Source: CAVQNQ01 sp963714205
Lineage (GTDB): Bacteria; Acidobacteriota; Terriglobia; Bryobacterales; Bryobacteraceae
NCBI GenBank assembly: GCA_963714205.1
Contig: CAVQNQ010000002.1
Span: 1,736,001-1,800,000, forward strand
Direction: 5' to 3'
Length of the DNA: 64,000 nucleotides
The translations under genes and the position numbers were made by a program. Shown here one piece after another: positions 29,684 to 37,894 of this stretch (position 1 is the stretch's first letter; every line of letters starts with the position of its first letter). The notes below the pieces were generated by a model. That model did no database searches. It had not been told where the DNA came from and was given only the letters and a program-made list of their open reading frames with translations.

Positions 29684-30811
29684 ATGTTTGAGAGATTCTA
29701 CGAGGGCAAGCGGGTGCTCGTCACCGGGGTCGCCGGAGTTAAAGGTACTTGGCTTGCCCTTGCCCTTCTGGAGGCTGGTGCCGAAGTGAGCGGCGTGGAC
29801 ATCAGGATGCCGAATGTGGGATCGAATTTCTTTTTGAGCGGCCTAGGGCAGCGAATTGCATTCACGCAAGGCGACGTTACCGACCTGCGGTTAATGTCAA
29901 CATTGCTTAGTGGAACCGACGCGATTTTTCACCTAGCGGCGCGCGTGCTTGTCCGCGAGACTGCTCGAAATCCTTATGAGGCGTACCGAACTAATACGTT
30001 AGGGGTGGCCGCAGTCCTTGAGGCCATACGCGTCTCGGAGTCTCCGAAGCGGGCCGTTTTCATCACCACCGACAAGGTATATAAGCCCAAGAACGGCGAG
30101 GTCTGGGTTGAAACCGATCCTTTGGTAGCTACTGGCCCATACGCGGTGTCGAAGGCGTGTGCCGAATACATCATTGCGGACTACAATCTGAATTATTTGG
30201 CATCCAATGGTTCCCGTATTGCAGTCGCACGTGCCGGCAATGTACTGGTTGGTGGCGACTTATATTCCAGCAGAAGGACTCAGGGAGCCGGGAGATTATT
30301 CGTCGATTGCTACGAAGCGCTGGCGGAAGGCAGGGCGCCCGAAGTTTTCTGCCCTTCATTCACCCGGCCCTACACGTATGGATTGGATATAGTGTCGGGA
30401 TACATGACGCTGATGAGTAAGCTCGATACCGGCAACATAGCTGGCGAAGCATTCAACTTTGGTCCGCACGAACAATATGGCGTGCCGAACTCGCTGCTGG
30501 CAACAAAGATCTGTGAGATGTGGGGCGGGCCCATGTGGGTGGAGGGCGCCGGGAGGGAAGAGCCGTTCGAATTCCAGTCTCTGCGCTGGGACAAAAGCCG
30601 TGAAGTCTTGCGTTGGCAGCCCGCTTTCACCCTTTATGAGGCGGTATCCGCAACCACCAAATGGTACAAGGAATGGGCCCGTTTGCACGACCGCGCCGAG
30701 GAGGGCTGCCTGTATGAGTTGAACAGGTCTTTGCTACTGGATCATAGAATCGCTGCCCGCCATTTGGGAATCGAATGGGCGAGCGAGAGTATATCAGCGG
30801 AACCTAAGTAG
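29684..30811 (+). CDS. NAD-dependent nucleotide-sugar dehydratase, CDP-glucose 4,6-dehydratase-like
   Basis: Intact 375-residue extended short-chain dehydrogenase. ATG 29684 follows an AGGAG site. VLVTGVAGVKGTWLALAL is the glycine-rich NAD-binding motif and the KGTWLA part resembles the KGSWL of CDP-glucose 4,6-dehydratases. TTDKVYKP and YAVSKACAE supply the catalytic Thr and the YxxxK pair; ARAGNVLVGGDLYSS and PSFTRPYTYGLDIVSGY fit the substrate-binding part. It would make a 4-keto-6-deoxy sugar nucleotide for EPS or O-antigen. It stands alone among accessory genes, its 3' end overlapping the vapC remnant on the other strand. GDP- or dTDP-sugar dehydratase remains possible. Confidence 0.82.
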   Translation: MFERFYEGKRVLVTGVAGVKGTWLALALLEAGAEVSGVDIRMPNVGSNFFLSGLGQRIAFTQGDVTDLRLMSTLLSGTDAIFHLAARVLVRETARNPYEAYRTNTLGVAAVLEAIRVSESPKRAVFITTDKVYKPKNGEVWVETDPLVATGPYAVSKACAEYIIADYNLNYLASNGSRIAVARAGNVLVGGDLYSSRRTQGAGRLFVDCYEALAEGRAPEVFCPSFTRPYTYGLDIVSGYMTLMSKLDTGNIAGEAFNFGPHEQYGVPNSLLATKICEMWGGPMWVEGAGREEPFEFQSLRWDKSREVLRWQPAFTLYEAVSATTKWYKEWARLHDRAEEGCLYELNRSLLLDHRIAARHLGIEWASESISAEPK

Positions 30812-31144
30812 CTCCTCCCAATACAAGGCCAGGCGTTCGATGGCAGCGTGCGCTCCAATGTAGAAATCAGGCAGCGGCGAGGTCCGCGAGCCTCCTTGGC
30901 GGCGGTCTAGCAGAAAGCTCTTCCGGCCCAGAAAAGCGGTCTCCCAGGGAAACGATTCGCGCTGATACAGAGGGGTTGGATTGATGATTAGGGTCGTGTG
31001 CTCAGCAACCTCGGCCAGTGCGCGCACCGACCAATCACCCCAGTTCGGATCGTTGGTGGCGATATCAAGTAGAACGTTGCTGTCCACAAGCGCGCCACGG
31101 CGAGTGCGAAGCCGGGTCTGCAGGCCATCGATAGCCTGGGTCAT
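30794..31144 (-). pseudogene. vapC: VapC-like PIN toxin, internally deleted
   Basis: ALVDSNVLLDIATNDPNWGDWS is a PIN-domain N-terminus with the first catalytic Asp, and SPLPDFYIGAHAAI the C-terminal acidic patch. Between LIINP and PWETAFLG about 20 residues usual in this subfamily (the YAE segment with the second acidic residue) are missing, and the end is shortened. The protein is therefore probably inactive. It overlaps its antitoxin gene by four bases, the usual vapBC layout. Confidence 0.65.
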
Positions 31145-31409
31145 TTGCGTCGCCTTGCAGAGCGCGTTTCGCCTCGGGTAAGCGCGAGGATTTCGTCCGT
31201 GCTCATTCGGCTGTCAGCGGTGCCGCGGAGGCTTTCGAGAGCCAAGCTTCCCCGCCTGCTTTCATCCGGCTGGAGTCGAGTCTTGCGAATGCGAGCGTGG
31301 TCACCGGCCAACTCGAACTCAACTCTCGTATGCGGCAAAAGACCGAGTCGGCTGCGAATCTCCGAATCTCCTTAGGGATGGTGACCTGACCCTTGCCAGT
31401 GATCCGCAT
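31141..31409 (-). pseudogene. vapB: VapB-like AbrB-fold antitoxin, one frame break
   Basis: MRITGKGQVTIPKEIR is the swapped-hairpin AbrB DNA-binding start. A break near 31345 leads to VEFELAGDHARIRKTRLQ and STDEILALTRGE, the toxin-binding tail. It would neutralise and co-repress VapC, whose start it overlaps. The broken frame and the deleted toxin suggest the pair is dead. Confidence 0.65.
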
Positions 31410-31471
31410 GGTGATACTCCTGCCAGTCATTGTAATCCGCGCTGTTGCCCGGTGTGTCGCGACCTCGAGTC

Positions 31472-31744
31472 CTAACTCGCTTGGCGTGCCTTCCGGGCGA
31501 CATGGTGCTGATCGAGGGCCTGGCGAAGAAAAGCCTTAATCACCGCTTGTCGGCTGATGTTCAATTCAGCGGCAGTCTGGTCGAGCTCCTGCAACATGGC
31601 AGCCGTAAAGTCGACATTAACCCGTTGAATCGGCAGCATCATTTTGCCACGGTTCGTAAAGAAGCCAGAAACGTCCTCCCCCCGTTCAGCCCGACGTGCG
31701 ATAGACTCCGCTGAAATCTTCTTACCTTTACTCGTTTGCTTCAT
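31472..31744 (-). CDS. Ribbon-helix-helix antitoxin, BrnA/CopG-like
   Basis: About 90 residues from the ATG at 31744. IQRVNVDFTAAMLQELDQTA and LNISRQAVIKAFLRQALD form the ribbon-helix-helix DNA-binding fold. It lies directly downstream of, and overlaps by 17 bases, the BrnT-like toxin gene, as in type II BrnTA modules. It would bind the toxin and autoregulate the pair, probably through the inverted repeat at 32017-32033. Confidence 0.65.
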   Translation of the reverse strand: MKQTSKGKKISAESIARRAERGEDVSGFFTNRGKMMLPIQRVNVDFTAAMLQELDQTAAELNISRQAVIKAFLRQALDQHHVARKARQAS

Positions 31745-32008
31745 ACAGTTGCGTTTCCTCCCGGGTGGCACGCCAGGCCGTCACCAGGTGATAATACTCG
31801 CCGAATCTGTCCTCACGGACTTCGAAAATCAATGTATTACCAACCGGCCCTTGGCCCACCCAATTGCGCGGTGCGGTTCGGGATCGTCGGATCGCTGGTC
31901 GAGGTAGCACGGATGCGCGAAGATCTCTTGGGCGTCTTCGAAGCCGATCCCTCGCTTCGGATCGTCTCGCAGCCTCTCGCTCTTAAGCTTGCTGAACCGA
32001 AATCGCAT
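31728..32008 (-). pseudogene. BrnT-like toxin, one frame break
   Basis: From the ATG at 32008 the frame reads RFRFSKLKSERLRDDPKRG, then IGFEDAQEIFAHPCYLD and DDPEPHRAIGW. It then stops early; shifting one base near 31855 gives NTLIFEVREDRFGEYYHL and VTAWRATREETQLYEANE. The FEDAQEIF and ATREETQLY blocks match BrnT ribonuclease toxins. One break makes function doubtful unless it is a sequence error. Confidence 0.62.
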
Positions 32009-32016
32009 CCGTTATA

Positions 32017-32033
32017 GGTATATCAGTTATACC
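32017..32033. promoter_or_regulatory. Inverted repeat upstream of the BrnTA-like pair
   Basis: GGTATA-TCAGT-TATACC, perfect 6-bp arms, ending nine bases before the brnT-like ATG on the minus strand. It is positioned as the operator for antitoxin autoregulation. Confidence 0.5.
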
Positions 32034-32081
32034 ATAAGATGAACCCTGGTAGCAGCTCGCTCGGCGTGCTTGAGCCAACTG

Positions 32082-32363
32082 CTAAGATTGTGGCTCTGGC
32101 GATCCACGATGCCCCAGACCAGGGCAGGACCGGCGCCCTCGTGGTTGCGGATCAGAACGTTGGAGGTCGTTCATCTCGCGCCACGGGATCTCGGGATGAG
32201 CGACGCGGAATTCAGCCCCGATCTTCCGGGATGCCTCCCGATAACCTCGAGGTTCCGGAACACGGCGTAGAATGCGCCGGCGCACGGAGCCGTCGTCTCG
32301 CAGGATGGCACACTCACTGAGCTGCTCGCAGCAGTCCGCAGATTGGCCCGTAAGACTTAGCAA
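32082..32363 (-). pseudogene. HEPN/DUF86 (HepT-like) remnant
   Basis: The visible block EASRKIGAEFRVAHPEIPWREM is the core of DUF86/HepT HEPN proteins (IGEA..., then hPEIPW). The parts on both sides are out of frame: the expected FRNLEVIG is in a neighbouring frame at about 32235-32265, and the RNxxxH ribonuclease motif that should follow IPWREM is not intact. It is a decayed toxin transcribed divergently from the nucleotidyltransferase. Confidence 0.55.
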
Positions 32364-32383
32364 ACACTTATGGCAAACTAGAG

Positions 32384-32746
32384 GTGATGGGCACGCGAAA
32401 CAACGCGATCGAGAGCTTTAAGCCGCCCTCTGCTGGCGACCCCGTACTCGCCGAGGTCGTTCGGCGTCTTGTCGAGGCGTATCATCCGATGCGGGTCTAC
32501 CTGTTCGGTTCGGCTGCGCGAGGCGATGCGGGAACCGACAGTGACTACGACTTCATGGTAGTAGTTTCGGACGACGCTCCTTCGGAATTGCGGGATTGCA
32601 GACTGGGCTATCGAGCGCTCAGCGGCCTGGGCATTGCCAAGGACATCCTGGTCTGGACGTGCGGCGAGTTCGACAAGCGCCTCTATCTGAGGGCCTCCCT
32701 GCCCTCAACTGTTGTGGAAGAGGGTAAGCTGCTGTATGCAGCCTGA
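32384..32746 (+). CDS. MNT-type nucleotidyltransferase (antitoxin of a MNT/HEPN pair)
   Basis: About 120 residues. RVYLFGSAARGDAGTDSDYDFMV is the signature hGSxARG...SDxD of minimal nucleotidyltransferases, which AMPylate and silence HEPN toxins. The start is GTG 32384 or ATG 32387. Its 3' end overlaps the start of a HEPN-like gene at 32736, the standard pairing. Confidence 0.75.
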   Translation: MMGTRNNAIESFKPPSAGDPVLAEVVRRLVEAYHPMRVYLFGSAARGDAGTDSDYDFMVVVSDDAPSELRDCRLGYRALSGLGIAKDILVWTCGEFDKRLYLRASLPSTVVEEGKLLYAA

Positions 32747-32880
32747 AGACACTCGAACGGCGGACGCCAGAGCGTGGCTCGCGAAGGCTCGCCAGGATGC
32801 GCGGCGCATCGAGATTCTCCTCGACGGCGCGGGCGTCAGTTGCGGCGCGCTGCTGGGCCTTCCGTTGCCGCACACGAATC
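32736..32880 (+). pseudogene. HEPN-domain toxin, truncated
   Basis: MQPEDTRTADARAWLAKARQ and DARRIEILLDGAG match the first helix of HEPN partners of MNT nucleotidyltransferases. The rest, which should contain the CQQAAEKALKA helix and the RxxxxH motif, is not recognisable in any frame, so the gene is cut short. Overlap with the nucleotidyltransferase stop shows they were one operon. Confidence 0.5.
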
Positions 32881-32988
32881 GCCATTCTCTGAGCCGCGCG
32901 TCAACTCCCTTCTGCGCGGCCCTGCCTCGCCAACAATCTGAAACTCCGGGTGTGACCCACCGGGCCGGAGGTGTGCCCACAGCTTCAC

Positions 32989-33465
32989 TTACAACCGTTG
33001 CTCGCCGGAGATACTCTGTGAAAGCGCGCGAAAGAACTCGACCGGCGTCGCGAACCGTAACCCAGTCCGCCGCGCGACGGCCGGCGTGAAGTGTTTGGTG
33101 TTGTGCGTGAGAAACCAATCGGGACGACTCGCAATCGCGGAGAGCAACACGGGAACATCTGCCGCATGACGAATTAGGTGGCGCGCCGCCTGGACCTCTG
33201 TTTGTCGCGGATAGGGCACCGTCTCCGGCTTCATGAGCGCGATCAAGCGGGTATAGTCGTTCAATACCTGGTTCGCCTCTTTGGATTCGAGGCGGATCAG
33301 AAGGCTCTCTTCAACCTCCTCGCGGACCGCCTCGGCGAGAACGAGACGGCAAATCCGGGCTGCGCACAACGAAAGAACGGCCTTGTCCAGTCCCCAGGTC
33401 GAGACGATGCCGGCGGTCAAAACGTTCGAGTCGAGGAAAAGCCGGACGCGTTGTTTCTGACTCAA
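32989..33465 (-). CDS. PIN-domain toxin
   Basis: 158 residues. VRLFLDSNVLTAGIVSTWG holds the first catalytic Asp, AEAVREEVEESLL the acidic helix, HAADVPVLLSAIAS the third acidic site and PDWFLTHNTKHF the last (TxNxxDF-like, here with K/H). PIN proteins of this kind cleave RNA. Its start overlaps the stop of the AbrB-like gene upstream, so the two are translationally coupled as a toxin-antitoxin pair. Both frames are intact, making this the best preserved pair of the cluster. Confidence 0.75.
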   Translation of the reverse strand: MSQKQRVRLFLDSNVLTAGIVSTWGLDKAVLSLCAARICRLVLAEAVREEVEESLLIRLESKEANQVLNDYTRLIALMKPETVPYPRQTEVQAARHLIRHAADVPVLLSAIASRPDWFLTHNTKHFTPAVARRTGLRFATPVEFFRALSQSISGEQRL

Positions 33466-33803
33466 CGGCCCTCGCTCCGTCGCCGCACTCCGCTGCGCGC
33501 CTTTCCGGCAAGCTCCGGATAGCGGCGAGCGAAAACGCGCTCGCGCGCCGCAGGCAGCGTATCCAGCAAATCCGTCGGGCTGACTCGCCGGCGCTCGAAC
33601 ACAGATGTGATGGATTCACACAGAGTGCGGAAGCGATCCTGCTCCGGGACCAGAATGAGAGCTTCGCCGACTCGCAGAACCGCGACGGGAGCGCCGGTGC
33701 CCAGGCCCAACTCGTCACGATACTGCTTGGGAATTGTGAGCTGCCCCTTCTCGCCGATCCGGCTGTTGGCCACGTATTCGACTTGCGACTGGCTGGAAGG
33801 CAT
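33462..33803 (-). CDS. AbrB-fold antitoxin
   Basis: 113 residues. RIGEKGQLTIPKQYRDELGL is the AbrB/MazE-type swapped-hairpin DNA-binding motif; the C-terminal half (FERRRVSPTDLLDTLPAAR) would wrap the PIN toxin. It is first in the pair and overlaps the toxin start by four bases. Confidence 0.75.
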   Translation of the reverse strand: MPSSQSQVEYVANSRIGEKGQLTIPKQYRDELGLGTGAPVAVLRVGEALILVPEQDRFRTLCESITSVFERRRVSPTDLLDTLPAARERVFARRYPELAGKARSGVRRRSEGR

Positions 33804-33863
33804 ATTTCAACTCCTGGTAAGAATATCCTACCACAGCGGCTGCCCCTCTCGCTCCTCGAAAGA

Positions 33864-34058
33864 TCATCCCACCTTCACCGGGATGAACAGCGCCGGGTCG
33901 CTCCGGAAGATGGCGGTGGCCCCAGCAAAATCGCACTTGGCGGGCACCAGCGTCCAGGTGCCGTTCAGGGCGCTGGGGTCGCGCGCGAAGGCGGAGAACG
34001 CGAAGAGGAGAGTTGCCAGGACGGCTCCCGTAATTGCATCGGTCGAATATATCCTCAT
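33864..34058 (-). pseudogene. Fragment of a secreted protein
   Basis: A signal peptide (ITGAVLATLLFAFSAFA) followed by LNGTWTLVPAKCDFAG, the N-terminus of a small lipocalin-like secreted protein frequent in Acidobacteriota. It ends after 64 codons, far short of the usual 130 or more, so it appears truncated next to the toxin-antitoxin genes. Confidence 0.4.
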
Positions 34059-34087
34059 GGGTAAGGCCGCAATCTATACTCGACAGA

Positions 34088-34105
34088 GTAACCATAGATG
34101 GTTAC
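34088..34105. promoter_or_regulatory. Palindromic operator of the hicAB pair
   Basis: GTAACCATAGATGGTTAC: perfect 8-bp arms around a two-base centre, ending two bases before the hicA TTG start. It is the likely binding site for the HicB C-terminal helix-turn-helix. Confidence 0.6.
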
Positions 34106-34107
34106 CA

Positions 34108-34290
34108 TTGAACCGTGAAGACGAATTCAGACGGTGGCTGAGGAAACAAGGCTGCGTGTTTGTGGAGGAGTCTCGCCATACCAGAATCATGCTCGGCTCG
34201 AAAGTTGCGCGCATGCCCCGTCATCCAGCGAAAGAAATCAAAATGGGGACATTGCAGAGCATTCTCAAAGATCTCGATTTGAAGATGTGA
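34108..34290 (+). CDS. hicA: HicA-like mRNA interferase toxin
   Basis: 60 residues from TTG 34108: NREDEFRRWLRKQGCVFVEE, then HTRIMLGSKVARMPRHPAKE and GTLQSILKDLDLKM. This is the dsRBD-like HicA fold, with the catalytic His expected in the SHxx strand here as SRHTRIM. No ATG or GTG gives a full fold, so the TTG directly after the palindrome is preferred; weak initiation would suit a toxin. The hicB gene starts nine bases after its stop. Confidence 0.72.
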   Translation: MNREDEFRRWLRKQGCVFVEESRHTRIMLGSKVARMPRHPAKEIKMGTLQSILKDLDLKM

Positions 34291-34298
34291 GAAACAAA

Positions 34299-34702
34299 AT
34301 GGAAGCTTACCTGGCATTATTCGAACCTGACCGAAAGGCCGGCGGCTACGTTGTGACCTTTCCGGATTTCGGCTACGGCGTCACACAAGGCGAAACCGAT
34401 GCGGAAGCCATGGAAATGGCGCAGGATCTTCTGATGCTGACGATCGGCGACTACATCAGGGAATCCAGGCAATTACCCGCGTCGCGGCGACATCGCGGCT
34501 CGAAGTTCCGTCCCGTGCTGCCTACATCGCCTTTCTGGAGTCCGGCCTTTCGAAAGCGGAATTTGCGCGCCGCATCGGAATACCCAAGACCCACATCGAA
34601 CGTTTGTTTTCTCTCCGGCATCAGTCCCAACTGGGCCAGATAGAATCGGGATTTGCGGCACTCGGCAAGCGTCTACACGTTGAAGCCCGCAACGCCGCTT
34701 AA
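34299..34702 (+). CDS. hicB: HicB-like antitoxin, one frame break
   Basis: ATG 34299. The N-terminal partial RNase-H-like domain reads YLALFEPDRKAGGYVVTFPD, then GETDAEAMEMAQDLLMLTIG. A one-base shift near 34475 is needed to continue with AAYIAFLESGLSKAEFARRI and GIPKTHIERLFSLRHQSQLG, a Cro/CI-type helix-turn-helix, and the stop at 34700-34702. In the unrepaired frame the protein ends at 34643 without the DNA-binding domain. It would neutralise HicA and repress the operon via 34088-34105. Confidence 0.7.
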
Positions 34703-34891
34703 GCGAAACCTCAATCGGGACGCTACGATTCGCGCAGATTTCCTGATCTAGTCCAGCTGCAACCGCGCCACACACACAAGGTCATTAACCTGTGCGGTTG
34801 GCTGGTGCGGCGCCCGCGGCGCCACGTTCCCGGATATCGAACGCGCCGTGCGGCCGCCTAACCGATCGCCGCCTCGACGGAGGGAATAGGT

Positions 34892-36952
34892 TCAACCCAT
34901 CCAACTGTATTGGTTAGTGTTGGGTGGGCGATACCGAGGCGGTTCGATCACGGGTTTAGTGCACATCCGGTGCCGGCCCGAGAAGACCAGCGATTGGCAG
35001 CACAGCATCAACGGCGATTGCTCGTCGCCGATTCGGTACTCCGCGAAAAACCCCGCCAACGAGGCGAAAACTTTGAGCTGCTTCGAGGCCAACAGTTGCC
35101 AGACCTGCATGACGCCGGCTTCCTCGCCCTGCATCGCCGCTTGCACGTTGAGGCCAAGGTCGCGATAAATCTCCGTGATTCCATCGTTATCCGCAGGCGA
35201 TCCTTTGCTGCCAGAATAATTGATCACTCCCGGGATCCAATCCCCTAACCTCTTGATGGCCCGAGCGTTCTCAGATGGCTCCGCATGCGGGAGAAGGTGT
35301 TCCGCGTACAGGTAGATCGTTCCTCCAAGGTCTCGGGCGCCCCACAACGCGGCCACGGCCGGCCTCGTGACTACCATTCCGAAGGCCCGCGGCCATCCCT
35401 CCGGAACGGGAAACGGGTTCACCGTAATCTGGGATTCCGGCACCGAAAAGCTGCTGTTGATATTCCGCAGTCGGTTCAAAGCCTGGGTCATGGCGTCCAC
35501 CTGGTCGTCGTTTCGGCTGTTCGGAAATCCAGCCGTCTCCTCGATGAACGCCTCGACCCAGGGTGTGATCGCCGGATGAGGCAGATAAACATTGCCAGAC
35601 TCGATTTGCGGCGATACGGCATGGGCTCGCGCCAGCTTTCCCCCCTCGGGATTCACCTCGATCAAGCCCGCCACATCGTGCTGCAACTCCTGGATGACGG
35701 CGGGGCCGTTAGCCTTGTCCTCAATTAATTTGGTGACCGCCTTCGGCCACCGCCGGGACAAGTCTCTTACCGCTTCTTTGGTGGATGGCATATCCATTTG
35801 CGCACGCACCTGATCCAGCAAGAACCGATCGGCCTTGCTCGCCCCCCATACTTGGCCCACGACGTAATCGTTCGTCGGCCCGCCCTTGAAGGCCATGTCC
35901 CAGGACTGAATCTCCGTTTCAAGCTGTGCCGGAATCGGAACCGCGTTGATGCTGACCAGCTCCCCATTTGGTGCTTTTGCCAGTATTGGTGGAAGGTCCT
36001 GGTGGGCCGGTCGCCAGTACCGCCACCAGAAGCGCTTAAACAACCCGCCATCGGCCGGCGAAGGTCGTTGCTGATACTGGGCCGCGTAGCGATAGGACCC
36101 CAAAATGGCTTTCATCTCCTCCAGATTCTGGGGGGTTACCTTCTCGGGCCAAAGCAGCTCGCCGCACTGTCCTCGCGGATCGCTCCAGCCGATCGAGGTC
36201 GAGCAGCGGCGGTCGGGCTCGAATTCCGCCGGCAGAACCAGCACTTCGTATTTGCCTTTACCTAACAGGTCGCCCGTCAGATCCGCCTCGTGCAGCCGTT
36301 GTTGAATCACGACCCGGTGGCCCGTCGTAAGGTCGTTCAGACGCGTGGCCATGCTGCCGTTCCACCACTCGATGGCGTCCTTGCGGGAGAGGTCCGACTC
36401 GGCCTCAACCACGCTGTGCGGGTCATCCACGACGACATAGTCGCCTCTCTCTCCCGTGCCCGTGCCCATCGGAACCACCACACGGTATCCCGTCGCTGTG
36501 TTCTCGAAACGTTCTTTCTGGTTCTGGTCTCGGGAAAGCTGGTACCGCCTGCCCCAGCGCGCCTGATACCACTCGGATTCAATCAGGTTCCGGCATTTGA
36601 GGCTGTCCCGAACGGCCAGATCTACGCGATTGCTGCTGAAGAGCCACCGGGCTTCGGGATGATTGATCCAGACCCAGGCCGGCCAGAAAACCGCAGTGAG
36701 CAGAGATTTAGCGTGCCCCGGTGGGACATTGATGATCAGATTCTGAACCTGCCCCTCGCTGACCGCCTGTAGATGCTGGCAGATGGCATCCAGGTGTATG
36801 CCATCGATGAAGGGCGTCTCGGGCTCCGGCACGTGCCAGGCCTGCCTCACGAATTCTCGCAGCTGACGCCGTGCCTTCTCCGCTTCCAATTCAAGGCGTT
36901 GCGGCCCGTTCCATAATTGCGCTTTCTTTGATCTGTTCCTGCTTGTTGACAT
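34892..36952 (-). CDS. Phage terminase large subunit
   Basis: Intact 686-residue packaging motor. The ATPase domain has Walker A in NVPPGHAKSLLT (about residues 75-86) and Walker B in YVVVDDPHS (172-180). The C-terminal nuclease has the RNase-H-like strand SWDMAFKGGPTNDYVVGQVWG, with its first catalytic Asp, and RNDDQVDAMTQALN with the last one. Roughly 170 residues beyond the usual end form an extra alpha/beta domain. ATG 36952. Upstream on the same strand are a hypothetical protein and a small-terminase-like protein, but no portal, capsid or tail gene is present, so this is an isolated packaging module. Confidence 0.88.
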   Translation of the reverse strand: MSTSRNRSKKAQLWNGPQRLELEAEKARRQLREFVRQAWHVPEPETPFIDGIHLDAICQHLQAVSEGQVQNLIINVPPGHAKSLLTAVFWPAWVWINHPEARWLFSSNRVDLAVRDSLKCRNLIESEWYQARWGRRYQLSRDQNQKERFENTATGYRVVVPMGTGTGERGDYVVVDDPHSVVEAESDLSRKDAIEWWNGSMATRLNDLTTGHRVVIQQRLHEADLTGDLLGKGKYEVLVLPAEFEPDRRCSTSIGWSDPRGQCGELLWPEKVTPQNLEEMKAILGSYRYAAQYQQRPSPADGGLFKRFWWRYWRPAHQDLPPILAKAPNGELVSINAVPIPAQLETEIQSWDMAFKGGPTNDYVVGQVWGASKADRFLLDQVRAQMDMPSTKEAVRDLSRRWPKAVTKLIEDKANGPAVIQELQHDVAGLIEVNPEGGKLARAHAVSPQIESGNVYLPHPAITPWVEAFIEETAGFPNSRNDDQVDAMTQALNRLRNINSSFSVPESQITVNPFPVPEGWPRAFGMVVTRPAVAALWGARDLGGTIYLYAEHLLPHAEPSENARAIKRLGDWIPGVINYSGSKGSPADNDGITEIYRDLGLNVQAAMQGEEAGVMQVWQLLASKQLKVFASLAGFFAEYRIGDEQSPLMLCCQSLVFSGRHRMCTKPVIEPPRYRPPNTNQYSWMG

Positions 36953-37043
36953 GGTCTACCTCGTTGAACTGCTCGTAAAGGAATTCGGCGCCGCCGCTTC
37001 GAGGGAAGACCTGTATGCTGCCGCATCTCCAGCCCAGGACTCC

Positions 37044-37454
37044 TCAAAACAACCTCGTCATCCTCCGTTTTGGCCAGTTTCGAAACCCCGGCCGCGACCT
37101 GTTTCGTTGTGTCTGTTGTCGCTTGAGTGACAAGACCAACGGCCTGGCCAGCCCGCGTCGCTCGTTGTGCTGCTCGACGGTGATTCCAAAGCGCCGGCAT
37201 TCCTTTTGGATCGCGTCGTCGAAAGAGGCAATCGCAGCTTTCTGATCGGCTGATACTTCCCCCATCGGGTTCAACTCGCAGCCCTGCTTTACAGAATGCA
37301 ACGCCAGGAGATGATCGACCTCTTCCCCGGAAAGATGAAGGAGCGCCAGGACTTTGATCTCCTCATATGCGTCAAACTCGGGCGTGCGCTCCAGAAACTC
37401 CTGGCAGAGTTCCAGTTTTCTTATCCTTTTTCTGAGGCTCCTTAGGTTCCTCAT
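37044..37454 (-). CDS. Hypothetical protein between terminase genes
   Basis: 136 residues, ATG overlapping the stop of the upstream gene (ATGA at 37451-37454). Predicted largely helical: SLRKRIRKLELCQEFLERTP and EEIKVLALLHLSGEEVDHLL. The C-terminal 30 residues are basic. No family recognised; the position between small- and large-terminase-like genes suggests a phage origin. Confidence 0.5.
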   Translation of the reverse strand: MRNLRSLRKRIRKLELCQEFLERTPEFDAYEEIKVLALLHLSGEEVDHLLALHSVKQGCELNPMGEVSADQKAAIASFDDAIQKECRRFGITVEQHNERRGLARPLVLSLKRQQTQRNRSRPGFRNWPKRRMTRLF

Positions 37455-37894
37455 GCTGGTAGCAGTCCTTTCTGTTGCGGCATTTCCTGTTCCTCGATCA
37501 TCTGATTCATCCGCCGCTCCACGGCGTCAACCCGCGCCGCCAGTTCCTCCGACTCAAAGCTGTCCGTGGCATGCTGCAAAACACATTCGGCGGCCCGTAA
37601 CCGAACCGCGGCGGGATTGTCGGGATCCTCCATGACCGCTAGCAATGTCGAAACGGCGGCGCTACTCGCCTGTTGCAGGCGGGCCATCGATTGCCCGTAG
37701 GCTTCGCGCCGCGCCCGGCGGTACTCCTTCTGAAACTCGGTCGTCTTGGACATTCGCCAGGCGGTGACCGGCGAGATCCCCACCAATTTGGCGGCCTTTT
37801 CCATGCTGGGCTGCTGGAGCAGCGCCATCACGAACTGCTGCCGCCGTTGCTCTTCTCTACTATCGTTCTTGATTACTGCCACTTTGTCATTCAT
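37451..37894 (-). CDS. Small terminase-like helix-turn-helix protein
   Basis: 147 residues from ATG 37894, chosen because GGAGGT lies just upstream. QQPSMEKAAKLVGISPVTAW is a helix-turn-helix of the type found in phage small terminase or homeodomain-like packaging proteins (recognition of cos/pac). The rest is helical with a Glu/Gln-rich end. It is first in the packaging module; the exact role is inferred from position. Confidence 0.6.
   Translation of the reverse strand: MNDKVAVIKNDSREEQRRQQFVMALLQQPSMEKAAKLVGISPVTAWRMSKTTEFQKEYRRARREAYGQSMARLQQASSAAVSTLLAVMEDPDNPAAVRLRAAECVLQHATDSFESEELAARVDAVERRMNQMIEEQEMPQQKGLLPA

Noticed and set aside
33607..34107. Long upstream extension of the HicA reading frame
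   Set aside because: The extension runs over the AbrB-like gene and the palindrome on the other strand and has no resemblance to HicA; TTG 34108 gives the normal length.
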